From NCBI GenBank assembly GCA_947453155.1, contig CANGFE010000012.1:1-45917 (forward strand): a stretch of 45,917 nucleotides of DNA, in the 5' to 3' direction. Positions 25,618 to 34,225 of this stretch are shown here, piece by piece (the stretch's first letter is position 1; each line of letters opens with the position of its first letter). The position numbers were made by a program, and so were the translations under genes. The stretch is from Beijerinckiaceae bacterium (GTDB lineage Bacteria > Pseudomonadota > Alphaproteobacteria > Rhizobiales > Beijerinckiaceae). The notes under the pieces are model-generated. The model saw nothing but the letters and a program-made list of their open reading frames with translations, was not told the origin of the DNA and searched no databases.

Positions 25618-26265
25618 TTATTCTTCTAGCAGCTGTCCCACGAAGGCATTGATCGCTTGGGCTGAGCGCGCGCGCTTCAAACGCTCGGCAATCAAAATAG
25701 CCTTCACTTGCGACAGCGCCGTCTGAATATCTTCATTGACGATGACATAATCATAGATCGGCCAGCGGGTGATTTCATTGCGCGCATTATGCAGGCGCTT
25801 GGCAATCACCTCCGCCTCATCTTCAGCGCGGCGCTCCAGACGGGCGCGCAATTCTTTCATCGATGGTGGCAGAATGAAAATCGTCACGACATCGTGGGGG
25901 GCGCGCTTCTGCACCTGCTGCGTGCCCTGATAATCAATATCAAAGAGCATATCGCGGCCCTGATTGAGCACAGCCTCAACGGGTGAGCGCGGCGTGCCAT
26001 AATAATTGCCATGCACTTCCGCATATTCGAGCAGATCATCTTGCACTTTGAGACGATCAAACTCGTCCTTGGTTTTGAAATAATAATGAATGCCGTCAAC
26101 CTCGCTGGTGCGGCGCGAGCGCGTCGTGACTGAAATCGACAAGGTCAGATCCAACGATTTGTCTTGCAGCAAATCGCGCGTCAACGTGGTCTTGCCTGCC
26201 CCCGAGGGCGAGGACAGGATCAACATAAGGCCACGGCGCTTGATCGGATCGTTCATGGTCATCAC
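25618..26265 (-). CDS. gmk: Guanylate kinase
   Basis: This 215-residue kinase has the P-loop SSPSGAGKTT at residues 18-27, SVTTRSRRTSEVDGIHYYF for GMP binding and the LLEYAEVHGNYYGTPRSPV segment typical of Gmk. It phosphorylates GMP and dGMP with ATP. The ATG at 26265 overlaps the yicC stop (4 bp); in-frame ATGs at 26262 and 26256 are close alternatives. The yicC-gmk pair is conserved across proteobacteria. The 3' end faces rsmA at a distance of 3 bp. Confidence 0.96.
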   Translation of the reverse strand: MMTMNDPIKRRGLMLILSSPSGAGKTTLTRDLLQDKSLDLTLSISVTTRSRRTSEVDGIHYYFKTKDEFDRLKVQDDLLEYAEVHGNYYGTPRSPVEAVLNQGRDMLFDIDYQGTQQVQKRAPHDVVTIFILPPSMKELRARLERRAEDEAEVIAKRLHNARNEITRWPIYDYVIVNEDIQTALSQVKAILIAERLKRARSAQAINAFVGQLLEE

Positions 26266-27149
26266 TCGATATTTTGAACTTGTTCGCGCAATTGCTCGAT
26301 CTCGACGCGCAAATCCATGCCCGTAGCGCTGAGCGCCGGATCATTGGATTTGGCGCAAAGCGTGTTGGCTTCGCGCGAAAATTCTTGCGCCAAAAAGTCG
26401 AGCTTGCGGCCGACCGGTTGGTCGGAGGCAAGTAGCTCGCGTGCGGCGACAACATGGGCTTTGAGGCGATCCAGCTCTTCGCGCACATCAGCTTTGGCGG
26501 CGATGAGTACAGCCTCTTGATGTAGACGCGCGGGATCAAGCGCAGGGCTTGCGCCGGTCAAAGCCTCAACCGCTTGCTGCAAACGCGCGCGCACGGCTTC
26601 AGGCTTGCGGCCCGGCGCGGATTCCGCCGCTTCCGTGAGCGCAGAGATTTTCTCGACGCGCTCGCTCAAGACTTTTTGTAACGCGGCCCCTTCTGACAGG
26701 CGCGCCACAATCAATTCTTCAAGTGCCGCATCCAAACCCTTCAGCATGGCGGCCGAGAGCGCGGCAAGCGCTGCCTCATCATCAGCACTCTCGCTCACCT
26801 CAACAACACCGCGCACAGCAAGCAAACCATCCATAGAGGCGGGTTTCAGATTGCCATCGGTGGGAATAGCGCCAATCGTGTCGATGAGAGATTGCAGCAG
26901 CTCACGATTGATGCGCACCTGCGCGGGAGCGGCCTCACGCGCTAAAGTGAGCGTGGCGTAACAGGTGCCGCGCGCCAGACGTTTGGAGAGACGCGTGCGT
27001 GCTTCCGCTTCAACCTGATCAAAGCCGGGGGGCACGCGTAGGCGCAGATCAAGCCCCTTGGCATTGACCGCTTTGACTTCCCAAGACCAACGAAAGCGGT
27101 CTTGATGACCCGCTGTGCGGGCAAAGCCTGTCATGCTTTTAAGTGCCAT
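26262..27149 (-). CDS. YicC family endoribonuclease
   Basis: This 295-residue protein opens with the invariant LKSMTGFARTAG and has the VNAKGLDLRLRVPP motif shortly after. The C-terminal half carries DVREELDRLKAHVVAARELL and GRKLDFLAQEFSREANTLCAKS, as in DUF1732, and the protein ends with EIEQLREQVQNIE. E. coli YicC is an endoribonuclease that acts on small regulatory RNAs. It overlaps gmk by 4 bp and follows mltG after 57 bp. A cytoplasmic hexamer is expected from the family. Confidence 0.94.
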   Translation of the reverse strand: MALKSMTGFARTAGHQDRFRWSWEVKAVNAKGLDLRLRVPPGFDQVEAEARTRLSKRLARGTCYATLTLAREAAPAQVRINRELLQSLIDTIGAIPTDGNLKPASMDGLLAVRGVVEVSESADDEAALAALSAAMLKGLDAALEELIVARLSEGAALQKVLSERVEKISALTEAAESAPGRKPEAVRARLQQAVEALTGASPALDPARLHQEAVLIAAKADVREELDRLKAHVVAARELLASDQPVGRKLDFLAQEFSREANTLCAKSNDPALSATGMDLRVEIEQLREQVQNIE

Positions 27150-27206
27150 AGATTCGGGCCCCTTCTGTCGCGCGCACCATAGAGTGCGGGAGAGGCAGCC
27201 TCAAGC

Positions 27207-28997
27207 TCAGGGCGTCGAAGCCCGCGTCACGCCATCAGGCACGCGCTTGGCTGAATTGAGGTCCCAGCCCTTCTTGCGCAAAGGGTCGAGCGCTGTGCCC
27301 TCAGAGGCGTCAAAAATCTTGCGCGCCGCCACACTGGCCGAAGGCACAGGCTGAAGCGCCAGCGCATCACGAGGCAGGGCTGGTGCACCCGCATCCAAAT
27401 CGAGCCCACCCGTCAGGCCCAAGCGCGTCGCGCGCTCACGCTGATCGGCAAGGGTGCGCGGATCCACCGGATAGGAGGCGATATCCCCCAACTCCGGCAA
27501 TTCCTCTTCGCCATCCAGCTCAATCTTGGGCTTGCGCTCAGGCGTTTTGAAAACAATCGTCTCGGAGAGAGATTCAAATTTTGGGTTACGCGCGGCCAAG
27601 CGCTTGGCCTCGCTGATGCGTGCGGCCAGAACTTGCGCAGGCCCCTGCTCTTTTGACACCTGACCTGAAAAACCAAAGCGTGCTTTCTGCGCAAATTCTT
27701 CCATGCGCGGCAAAGCATCGACCAAAGCATGGCCGGGGCCCGGCTCGTCCAGCGCACCACGCTGTCCGCGTGGTGGCGCGACATTTTTCGGACGCACATC
27801 CGGCACACCCGGATCGCCCGGCACGACGGAGGGCGCACGATCATTCGCACCGCCCGAACGTTCTTTTTCAATCTCGCGCCAACGCGCCACATTGCGATTG
27901 TGATCATCGAGCGTTTCAGCAAAAGCATGACCGCCTGTGCCATCCGCCACGAAGAAGAGATCAGCCGTCTTCATCGGATTGGCAACAGCCTCGAGCGCGG
28001 CGCGGCCGGGATTGGCAATCGGTCCCGGTGGCAGGCCTTCAATCACATACGTGTTGTAGGGCGAGGGCGCGGAGATTTCCGCGCGCGTAATGCCGCGCCC
28101 CAAAGTGCCCTTGCCGCCGACCAGTCCATAAACAATCGTCGGATCAGATTGCAGCTTCATGCGCTTCTGCAAGCGATTGATGAAGACACTGGCCACACGC
28201 GGGCGCTCATCCGCACGCCCCGTCTCTTTCTCAACAATGGAGGCGAGCGTCACCAATTCATGCGGCGTGCGCAAAGGGATGGAGGGATCGCGCTTGGCCC
28301 AGATCTGATCGACAAGCTTGCGCTGGTCATCCTGCATTTTGCGAATGAGATCGCTGCGCGACATGCCGCGCGGCACGCGATAGGTCTCAGGCAGCAAGAG
28401 CCCTTCTTTCGGCACCTCACGCAAATCGCCAGCCAGCACATCATTGTCGCGCAAGCGCTGCAAAATCTGTTCGCTCGTCAGGCCTTCTGGAACCGTGATG
28501 GCGTGGAGATAAACACGCCCTGCAATCAGCATGTCCATCACATCACGCAGGCTCGCCTCTTTCTTGAAAAGATATTCGCCGGCTTTGACATTGCCGCGGT
28601 TGCCTTCCAGCCACAGCGCAATGTTCATAAGAATAGGCGCATCGATCACACCATCATTTTCAAGCTTGGCGAGAATGTCGGGCACATCGGTGCGCGCGGG
28701 GAAATAGAGAAGCTTGTCGGAGGCGAGCGGACCGGCTGCGCGCAACTTCTGCTGTGCGAGAGAAAATCCCACAACAGAGGCGAGTGCTGCAACGAGCAGC
28801 AAAGACAGAAATGCGCTGAACAGCGAGAGCAAACCATCGCGGTTCTTGCGTTTGGGCGGAGGTGGTGGCGGGGGCGGCGCATCAGGCTGCAAAGCTTCGC
28901 CGGGCGAGCGAATTTCCTTGCGCGAAAACAGACCGGCTTTTGTCGGCGCGGGCGCGGGCGTGTCCTGCGTCTTTTGATCTTCCGTCATTGTTTCCAT
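27207..28997 (-). CDS. mltG: Endolytic murein transglycosylase MltG with long C-terminal extension
   Basis: This protein has 596 residues, far longer than the roughly 340 of E. coli MltG. A proline-rich cytoplasmic start is followed by one membrane anchor (about residues 54-77, SLFSAFLSLLLVAALASVVG). The YceG domain then shows LASIVEKETGRADERPRVA with the catalytic Glu near 254, MKLQSDPTIVYGL and SPYNTYVIEGLPPGPIANPG. About 210 further residues are proline- and charge-rich, probably disordered, and close with FDASEGTALDPLRKKGWDLNS, a tail I associate with rhizobial MltG. The enzyme cuts nascent glycan strands at the membrane. It follows fabF by 96 bp. Confidence 0.94.
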   Translation of the reverse strand: METMTEDQKTQDTPAPAPTKAGLFSRKEIRSPGEALQPDAPPPPPPPPKRKNRDGLLSLFSAFLSLLLVAALASVVGFSLAQQKLRAAGPLASDKLLYFPARTDVPDILAKLENDGVIDAPILMNIALWLEGNRGNVKAGEYLFKKEASLRDVMDMLIAGRVYLHAITVPEGLTSEQILQRLRDNDVLAGDLREVPKEGLLLPETYRVPRGMSRSDLIRKMQDDQRKLVDQIWAKRDPSIPLRTPHELVTLASIVEKETGRADERPRVASVFINRLQKRMKLQSDPTIVYGLVGGKGTLGRGITRAEISAPSPYNTYVIEGLPPGPIANPGRAALEAVANPMKTADLFFVADGTGGHAFAETLDDHNRNVARWREIEKERSGGANDRAPSVVPGDPGVPDVRPKNVAPPRGQRGALDEPGPGHALVDALPRMEEFAQKARFGFSGQVSKEQGPAQVLAARISEAKRLAARNPKFESLSETIVFKTPERKPKIELDGEEELPELGDIASYPVDPRTLADQRERATRLGLTGGLDLDAGAPALPRDALALQPVPSASVAARKIFDASEGTALDPLRKKGWDLNSAKRVPDGVTRASTP

Positions 28998-29093
28998 GCG
29001 GCTCGTCCCTAAGAACTGGAGCCTAACCTATTCCGCATCGTGGCGAAACAATGGAATGGGCCGATCCACATCTGGCCCTCCCCTTTTTTATTT

Positions 29094-30359
29094 TTAGACG
29101 CGACGCAAAATCACCGAAGCATTGGTGCCGCCAAAGCCAAAGCTGTTGGAAAGCACGGTGTTAATCTGCTTCTTCTTGGCGACTTTCGGCACAAGGTCAA
29201 TTTGGGTTGTCACACTCGGATTGTCGAGGTTGAGCGTCGGCGGTGCAATGCCATCGCGCATGGCCAGTACGGAGAAGATCGCTTCAACCGAACCGGCTGC
29301 ACCCAGCAAATGACCAATCGCTGATTTCGTTGATGACATGGTGAGCTTGGACGCTGCATCACCCACAAGACGCGTCACCGCGCCAAGTTCAATCTCGTCA
29401 CCCAATGGCGTCGATGTGCCATGCGCATTAACGTAATCAAGATCATGCGGAGAAATGCCCGCACGCTTCATCGCCATTTGCATGCAACGGAATGCGCCAT
29501 CACCATCTTCAGCAGGAGCCGTAATGTGATGCGCGTCACCTGACAGACCATAGCCAATCAGTTCGGCATAAATTTTCGCGCCGCGCGCTTTGGCATGTTC
29601 ATATTCTTCGAGCACGACAACGCCAGCACCTTCGCCCATGACGAAACCATCGCGGTCTTTGTCATAAGGGCGCGAGCCCGCTTTCGGATTGTCATTGAAG
29701 CTCGTCGACAAAGCACGGCATGCGGCAAAGCCTGCAAGACCGATGCGATTGACAGCAGATTCTGCGCCACCCGCCACCATGACATCGGCATCGCCGAGTG
29801 CAATCAAACGACCCGCATCACCAATAGCATGCGCGCCGGTCGAGCAAGCGGTGACGACCGAATGGTTCGGGCCTTTGAGCCCGTGCATGATCGACACATA
29901 GCCAGAGGCGAGATTGATGAGACGGCCGGGAATGAAGAAAGGCGAAATACGACGCGGACCTTTTTCTTTCAAAAGGATCGACGTTTCATAAATGCCGCCG
30001 AGGCCACCGATGCCCGAGCCAATCAGCACGCCTGATGAAATCTGTTCTTCGTAGGTTTTTGGGGCCCAGCCAGAATCCTTGATCGCTTGGCCAGCTGCGG
30101 CAATTGCGTAGATGATGAAGTCATCAACTTTGCGCTGCTCTTTGGGCTCCATCCATTCATCGGCATTGAACGTGCCGTTGGAACCATCGCCGCGCGGAAC
30201 CTGACAGGCGATCTGACAAGGAAGATCGGCGACTTCGAACGATTCAACGCGACCCGCGCCACTTTCGCCCGCGATCAGACGCGACCAAACATGTTCCACA
30301 CCCGCGCCAAGCGGCGTGACGAGTCCAAGTCCGGTGACAACCACCCTTCTCATCATCAT
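29094..30359 (-). CDS. fabF: 3-oxoacyl-ACP synthase II FabF
   Basis: The start is placed at the first of three consecutive ATGs (30359), giving 421 residues; the open frame to 30449 adds a non-homologous leader. The thiolase-fold active site is complete: Cys172 in TACSTGAHAIG, His in VNAHGTSTPLGDEIE (about 314) and His in SAIGHLLGAAGSVEA (about 351). The enzyme extends acyl-ACP with malonyl-ACP in fatty-acid synthesis. It is 128 bp downstream of acpP, its substrate carrier, and this acpP-fabF pairing is common in bacteria. Confidence 0.97.
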   Translation of the reverse strand: MMMRRVVVTGLGLVTPLGAGVEHVWSRLIAGESGAGRVESFEVADLPCQIACQVPRGDGSNGTFNADEWMEPKEQRKVDDFIIYAIAAAGQAIKDSGWAPKTYEEQISSGVLIGSGIGGLGGIYETSILLKEKGPRRISPFFIPGRLINLASGYVSIMHGLKGPNHSVVTACSTGAHAIGDAGRLIALGDADVMVAGGAESAVNRIGLAGFAACRALSTSFNDNPKAGSRPYDKDRDGFVMGEGAGVVVLEEYEHAKARGAKIYAELIGYGLSGDAHHITAPAEDGDGAFRCMQMAMKRAGISPHDLDYVNAHGTSTPLGDEIELGAVTRLVGDAASKLTMSSTKSAIGHLLGAAGSVEAIFSVLAMRDGIAPPTLNLDNPSVTTQIDLVPKVAKKKQINTVLSNSFGFGGTNASVILRRV

Positions 30360-30487
30360 CGTTCCAAATACCTGCCAATGTCTGCAAGCTGGCGCCGGCT
30401 GGTGTGCCACGCCGAGAAATGGATAAGGGCCGGCATGGCCGACCCTCACACTTCAGCTCTGCCACGCATGACAGAGCATTGCGTCGA

Positions 30488-30724
30488 TTAGGCCGAAGCC
30501 TTTTCGAGGAACTTCACCGCGTCGCCGACCGTGACAATTGTCTCAGCCGCGTCATCGGGAATTTCGACGCCGAATTCTTCTTCGAAAGCCATGACGAGCT
30601 CGACCGTGTCGAGCGAGTCAGCGCCCAGGTCGTCAATGAAATTAGCAGCATCGACAACCTTCTCGGCGTCCACGCCGAGATGCTCAATCACGATCTTCTT
30701 CACGCGCTCGGCGACATCGCTCAT
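30488..30724 (-). CDS. acpP: Acyl carrier protein
   Basis: This 78-residue acidic protein has Ser37 in the [18 protein letters not shown] motif, the attachment site for 4'-phosphopantetheine. It carries growing acyl chains between the Fab enzymes. The ATG has AAGAGGA 8 bp upstream. The 172-bp gap to fabG probably holds a separate promoter, since ACP is needed in large amounts, but I could not identify one with confidence. Confidence 0.98.
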   Translation of the reverse strand: MSDVAERVKKIVIEHLGVDAEKVVDAANFIDDLGADSLDTVELVMAFEEEFGVEIPDDAAETIVTVGDAVKFLEKASA

Positions 30725-30790
30725 AGGTCAGTCCTCTTGATTTTTTAAAATTCTTGCCGGGGTTGGCCGCCCGACATGATCTCGTGGATC

Positions 30791-30804
30791 GCCCGCGTGC
30801 GGGC
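30791..30804. repeat. Small hairpin between fabG and acpP
   Basis: GCCCGC and GCGGGC form perfect arms around a 2-nt GT loop. It has no T-run on either strand, so it is not a standard terminator; it may attenuate read-through from fabG into acpP or be chance in GC-rich DNA. Confidence 0.3.
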
Positions 30805-30896
30805 ACCGTCCGAGCGCTGAAGTAACATATCCGTTTCTGATTGGCGAGACTTTCGGCCCCGCCCTTTGCGAAAGTTGGGACTTATCCGCAACCCCC

Positions 30897-31634
30897 TCAA
30901 ATCATTGCCATTCCACCATTCACATGGAGGGTGGCGCCGGTCACATAGCCGGCCTCGCGGCTGGCCAGATAGACGCAAGCCGAGGCTATGTCTGCGCCAG
31001 CGCCCAGTCGACCCGCCGGAATGGTCGCCAAAATCGATTCTTTCTGCTTCTCGTTGAGCGCATCTGTCATCGGGCTTTCAATAAAGCCGGGCGCCACGCA
31101 ATTGACCGTGATGCCGCGCGAGGCGACTTCAGCGGCAAGCGACTTGGACATGCCGATCATGCCAGCCTTGGAGGCGGCATAATTGCCCTGTCCCGGATTG
31201 CCGGTGACGCCCACAACTGAGGTGATGGAAATGACGCGGCCAAAACGGCGCTTCATCATGCCCTTCATGCAGGCGCGCGCCAGGCGGAAGGCCGAGGTCA
31301 GATTGACGTTGATGACCTGCTCCCAGTCCTCATCCTTCATGCGCATGAAGAGACCATCGCGGGTGATGCCCGCATTATTGACCAGAATATCGACCTGACC
31401 CATAGCCGCTTCTGCCGCCGGGACGAGAGCTTCCACCGCATCCTTGTCGCCCAGATTGCAGGGCAAAATATGGACGCGCTCGCCCAATTCCTTAGCTAGC
31501 GCTTCGAGCGCTTCGGCCCGCGTGCCGGAAATGCCAACGGTGGCGCCCTGCGCATGAAGCGCGCGGGCAATCTGGCCGCCGAGGCCGCCAGTGGCGCCCG
31601 TCACAAGGGCATTGAGACCGGAAAGCTCAAACAT
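30897..31634 (-). CDS. fabG: 3-oxoacyl-ACP reductase FabG
   Basis: This 245-residue short-chain dehydrogenase has the NADPH-binding TGATGGLGG at residues 12-20, NNAGI at 86-90 and the catalytic triad Ser139, Tyr152 and Lys156 (SVVGVTGNPGQGNYAASKAG). The C-terminus ends in GGMAMI, as in FabG proteins. It reduces 3-oxoacyl-ACP in fatty-acid elongation. The ATG follows AAGGAG, and the gene lies 11 bp after fabD in the fabD-fabG-acpP-fabF order. Confidence 0.97.
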   Translation of the reverse strand: MFELSGLNALVTGATGGLGGQIARALHAQGATVGISGTRAEALEALAKELGERVHILPCNLGDKDAVEALVPAAEAAMGQVDILVNNAGITRDGLFMRMKDEDWEQVINVNLTSAFRLARACMKGMMKRRFGRVISITSVVGVTGNPGQGNYAASKAGMIGMSKSLAAEVASRGITVNCVAPGFIESPMTDALNEKQKESILATIPAGRLGAGADIASACVYLASREAGYVTGATLHVNGGMAMI

Positions 31635-31645
31635 GGGGACGCTCC

Positions 31646-32590
31646 TTATTTCGGCAAAGCGGCAAAGGCTTCGATATCGGCAGGCGTATTGATGGCCGTG
31701 CCTGTGGCTGTGTCAGCGATGCGTTTCACAAGGCCTGACAGCACCTTGCCTGAGCCGAGTTCATAAAATGAATCAACGCCTTCACGTGCCATATAAGCAA
31801 TGCTCTCGGCCCAGCGCACCGTGCCGGTGACCTGTTCGACGAGATGGCGGCGGATGGCTTCCGGATCCGAGACCGGGCTTGCCAAGACGTTCGCCACGAG
31901 CGGCACGCAGGGTGCTTTCATCGACACATTGGCGAGCGCCTCAGCCATAGCATCAGCCGCGGGCTGCATGAGCGCGCAGTGGAAGGGAGCGGAAACCGGC
32001 AGAAGGATCGCGCGCTTGATGCCCTTGGCTTTGGCAATTTCCATGGCGCGTTCAACGGCCGCCTTGTGGCCGGAAGCCACCACCTGACCACCACCATTAT
32101 CATTAGCGATCTGGCAGACCTGGCCCTGAGCGGCTTCTTCAGCAATGGCGACACCCGTCGCGTAATCGGCGCCGAGCAAGGCGGCCATGGCGCCCTCGCC
32201 CACAGGCACGGCTTTCTGCATAGCGTCGCCACGCAGGCGCAAGAGGCGGGCTGTATCGGCAACAGAGAAAGTGCCGGCCGCGGCCAGCGCCGAATATTCA
32301 CCCAGCGAATGGCCGGCGATGAATTTGGCTTGGGTCGCGATATTGAGGCCCGCATGGGCTTCGAGCACGCGGGTGACCGCGAGGCTGACCGCCATCAGAG
32401 CGGGCTGGGCATTGGCAGTGAGGGTGAGGTCGCCTTCCGGGCCTTCGAACATCAGGGCCGAAAGCTTCTGGCCCAAAGCCTCATCGACTTCGGAAAAGAC
32501 CGCGCGGGCTTCGGCAAATGTTTCGGCAAGGGCTTTGCCCATGCCAACTGCCTGAGAACCCTGACCGGGGAAGATAAAAGCACGTGCCAT
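31646..32590 (-). CDS. fabD: Malonyl-CoA:ACP transacylase FabD
   Basis: This 314-residue enzyme has FIFPGQGSQAVGMGKALAE at the N-terminus and the nucleophile Ser95 in AGHSLGEYSAL. The later His in SAPFHCALM and the terminal YELGSGKVLSGLVKR are also family features. It loads malonate from CoA onto ACP. It is the first gene of the leftward fatty-acid operon, so its promoter should lie in 32591-32757, which it shares divergently with the cysteine-cluster gene at 32758. Confidence 0.97.
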   Translation of the reverse strand: MARAFIFPGQGSQAVGMGKALAETFAEARAVFSEVDEALGQKLSALMFEGPEGDLTLTANAQPALMAVSLAVTRVLEAHAGLNIATQAKFIAGHSLGEYSALAAAGTFSVADTARLLRLRGDAMQKAVPVGEGAMAALLGADYATGVAIAEEAAQGQVCQIANDNGGGQVVASGHKAAVERAMEIAKAKGIKRAILLPVSAPFHCALMQPAADAMAEALANVSMKAPCVPLVANVLASPVSDPEAIRRHLVEQVTGTVRWAESIAYMAREGVDSFYELGSGKVLSGLVKRIADTATGTAINTPADIEAFAALPK

Positions 32591-32757
32591 ATGGGAAGCC
32601 TCGTTGCGCCCTGCTGCTTGAGCCGCGCAGTGACATGCGCGCTCCCCTCAAGTCAAGGGGCGGGATCACGCATGCTTTTATCGTTGGAGCCTCTTGCAAC
32701 TGCGAAGGAGCGCGAAGAGACTGCGCACATCTCTCGAATCGTAGGCGTTTTGAAGAC

Positions 32758-33171
32758 ATGGCGGCTCTGGGTAAATCATGTGGCGAATGCACAATGTGCT
32801 GCCAGGTGCTCACAATTGAGCATTTCAACAAGGACGCCGGTGTCTTGTGCCAGCATTGCGTGCTCGGCGGTGGCTGCAAGATTTACAAAAAGCGCCCCGA
32901 CGTCTGTCAGGATTACGAGTGCGACTGGATGATGGAACGCTCCATCCCCTCGACGCTACGCCCCGACAAAGTCGGCACGATTTTGATGGAAGATGCAGAT
33001 TCCGACGAATATCAGGCCGTCTGCGACCCCAAGAAACCCATGGCTTGGCGCCATCCGCTGGTGTTCAAATTCCTTCTCGCCAAGGCGAAGGAAGGCCGCA
33101 CGGTCGTCGCCAAAGCGGGCGAAAAAGCTTGGCGCATTTACGACAACGGGCATGTTGCTCCTTGGTCGTGA
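32758..33171 (+). CDS. Cysteine-cluster (YkgJ-like) metal-binding protein
   Basis: The open frame begins at 32584, but the conserved part starts at the ATG at 32758, giving 137 residues. It carries a dense cysteine set: CGECTMCC near residues 8-15, CQHC near 40, GGGCKIY, and RPDVCQDYECDW. This fits the YkgJ/zinc- or iron-chelating family PF03692, in which clustered cysteines bind a metal centre of uncertain nature. No enzyme domain is seen beyond the cluster, and the rest is a basic C-terminal half. It is a single gene, divergent from fabD and followed by a palindromic repeat. Confidence 0.72.
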   Translation: MAALGKSCGECTMCCQVLTIEHFNKDAGVLCQHCVLGGGCKIYKKRPDVCQDYECDWMMERSIPSTLRPDKVGTILMEDADSDEYQAVCDPKKPMAWRHPLVFKFLLAKAKEGRTVVAKAGEKAWRIYDNGHVAPWS

Positions 33172-33176
33172 GACCC

Positions 33177-33273
33177 CGCCGTCATTGCGAGGAGGCCTAA
33201 AAGGCCGACGCGGCAATCCAGGGGCCGCACGTGAGGCCACTGGATTGCTTCGCTTTCGCTCGCAATGACGGCG
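33177..33273. repeat. Dispersed imperfect palindrome with 15-bp terminal inverted repeats
   Basis: The 97-bp element starts CGCCGTCATTGCGAG and ends with its exact reverse complement CTCGCAATGACGGCG. Inside, GGCAATCCAG (33213) faces CTGGATTGC near 33239. It belongs to the same family as the copies at 11274-11420 and 39401-39840. It lies in the 359-bp gap before rpsF and may end transcription of the cysteine-cluster gene. Confidence 0.85.
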
Positions 33274-33327
33274 AAGAGGCTGCCACCCATGACCGTTCGT
33301 CCAAGTGAGTACCCCCTCCCTTCCCAC

Positions 33328-33355
33328 TTGCACCCTGCCCGAAAACCTCTATAAA
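33328..33355 (+). promoter_or_regulatory. Predicted sigma-70 promoter of the rpsF operon
   Basis: TTGCAC (33328-33333) and TATAAA (33350-33355) are separated by 16 bp, close to the vegetative consensus. Transcription would begin near 33362 and leave a leader of about 170 nt before rpsF. The leader contains a stem CTTCCG/CGGAAG at 33370-33394 and further short complementary segments. It could be an S6:S18-type autoregulatory leader, but the family motif was not established here. Confidence 0.6.
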
Positions 33356-33530
33356 GCGCGCTTCGCATGCTTCCGGCCGGGGGCTGAACGGAAGGTCGCT
33401 CCATGAGCGGCAGGGCTTCGAAAACCCGTCTTCCCGTGTTCCCGCCTTCGAAATGTATTCCGTCGGGCCTCTCTCCGGGCTCGAAGGGCTCCGCGCCAGC
33501 GGCATGACGAGAACAGAGAAAGGCAATCAA

Positions 33531-33977
33531 ATGGCTCTCTATGAGCATATTTTCCTTGCCCGTCAGGACGTGACCGCCCAGCAGGTGGAAACAATGACGG
33601 AGCAATTCAAGGGCGTGATCGAAGCCAATGGTGGCAAGGTCGCCAAGATTGAATATTGGGGCGTGAAGTCCCTCGCCTACCGGATCAAGAAGAACCGCAA
33701 GGCGCATTTCTCGCTGCTCAACATTGATGCGCCGTCGGCCGCTGTTGCCGAAATGGAACGTCTGCAGTCGATCAACGAAGACGTGCTGCGCGTCATGACG
33801 ATCCGCGTCGAAGAACATGAAGAAGGTCCGTCGGCCATGATGCGCAAGCGTGATGATGCCGATCGCGATGAACGCGGTGGTGATCGCGGCGATCGTCGTG
33901 GTCCGGGCGGCCGTGGTGACTCGGGCCGTGCGCCCCGTCCCCGTCGTGACGAATTTTCCAACGAAGGAGGCTTCTAA
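33531..33977 (+). CDS. rpsF: 30S ribosomal protein S6
   Basis: The frame is open from 33453, but the ATG at 33531, 8 bp after AGAGAAAGG, starts the canonical sequence [19 protein letters not shown]; the protein has 148 residues. The S6 core with [25 protein letters not shown] ends at about residue 105 and is followed by a charged Arg/Gly/Asp-rich tail ([20 protein letters not shown]), an extension typical of alphaproteobacteria. S6 binds S18 on the platform of the small subunit. Its stop overlaps the rpsR start (TAATG). Confidence 0.97.
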   Translation: MALYEHIFLARQDVTAQQVETMTEQFKGVIEANGGKVAKIEYWGVKSLAYRIKKNRKAHFSLLNIDAPSAAVAEMERLQSINEDVLRVMTIRVEEHEEGPSAMMRKRDDADRDERGGDRGDRRGPGGRGDSGRAPRPRRDEFSNEGGF

Positions 33978-34213
33978 TGTCAGCACCTGCTCGTCGCCCC
34001 TTCTTCCGTCGTCGCAAGACCTGCCCCTTCACGGGCCCGAATGCGCCGAAGATCGACTTCAAGGATACACGTCTGCTCTCGCGCTACATTTCTGAGCGCG
34101 GCAAGATCGTGCCCTCGCGTATTACGGCGGTGTCCGCCAAGAAGCAGCGTGAACTGGCTCAGGCCATCAAGCGCGCCCGCTTCCTGGGCCTGCTGCCTTA
34201 CGTGATCGCTTAA
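33977..34213 (+). CDS. rpsR: 30S ribosomal protein S18
   Basis: This 78-residue basic protein has [15 protein letters not shown] at the start, then [33 protein letters not shown] and [12 protein letters not shown], all standard for S18. A single cysteine (KTCPF) is kept. It forms a heterodimer with S6 on the 16S rRNA. It shares one base with the rpsF stop codon, and AAGGAGG lies just before the ATG within rpsF. Confidence 0.98.
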   Translation: MSAPARRPFFRRRKTCPFTGPNAPKIDFKDTRLLSRYISERGKIVPSRITAVSAKKQRELAQAIKRARFLGLLPYVIA

Positions 34214-34225
34214 AAAACGAAATCG

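Noticed and set aside
27729..29012. Long open frame (427 codons) antisense to mltG
   Set aside because: It is an antisense shadow rich in Arg and His, with no known motif, and mltG is certain.
30360..30449. N-terminal extension of FabF
   Set aside because: FabF proteins begin with the MRRVVVTGLG strand, and the extra residues are not homologous.
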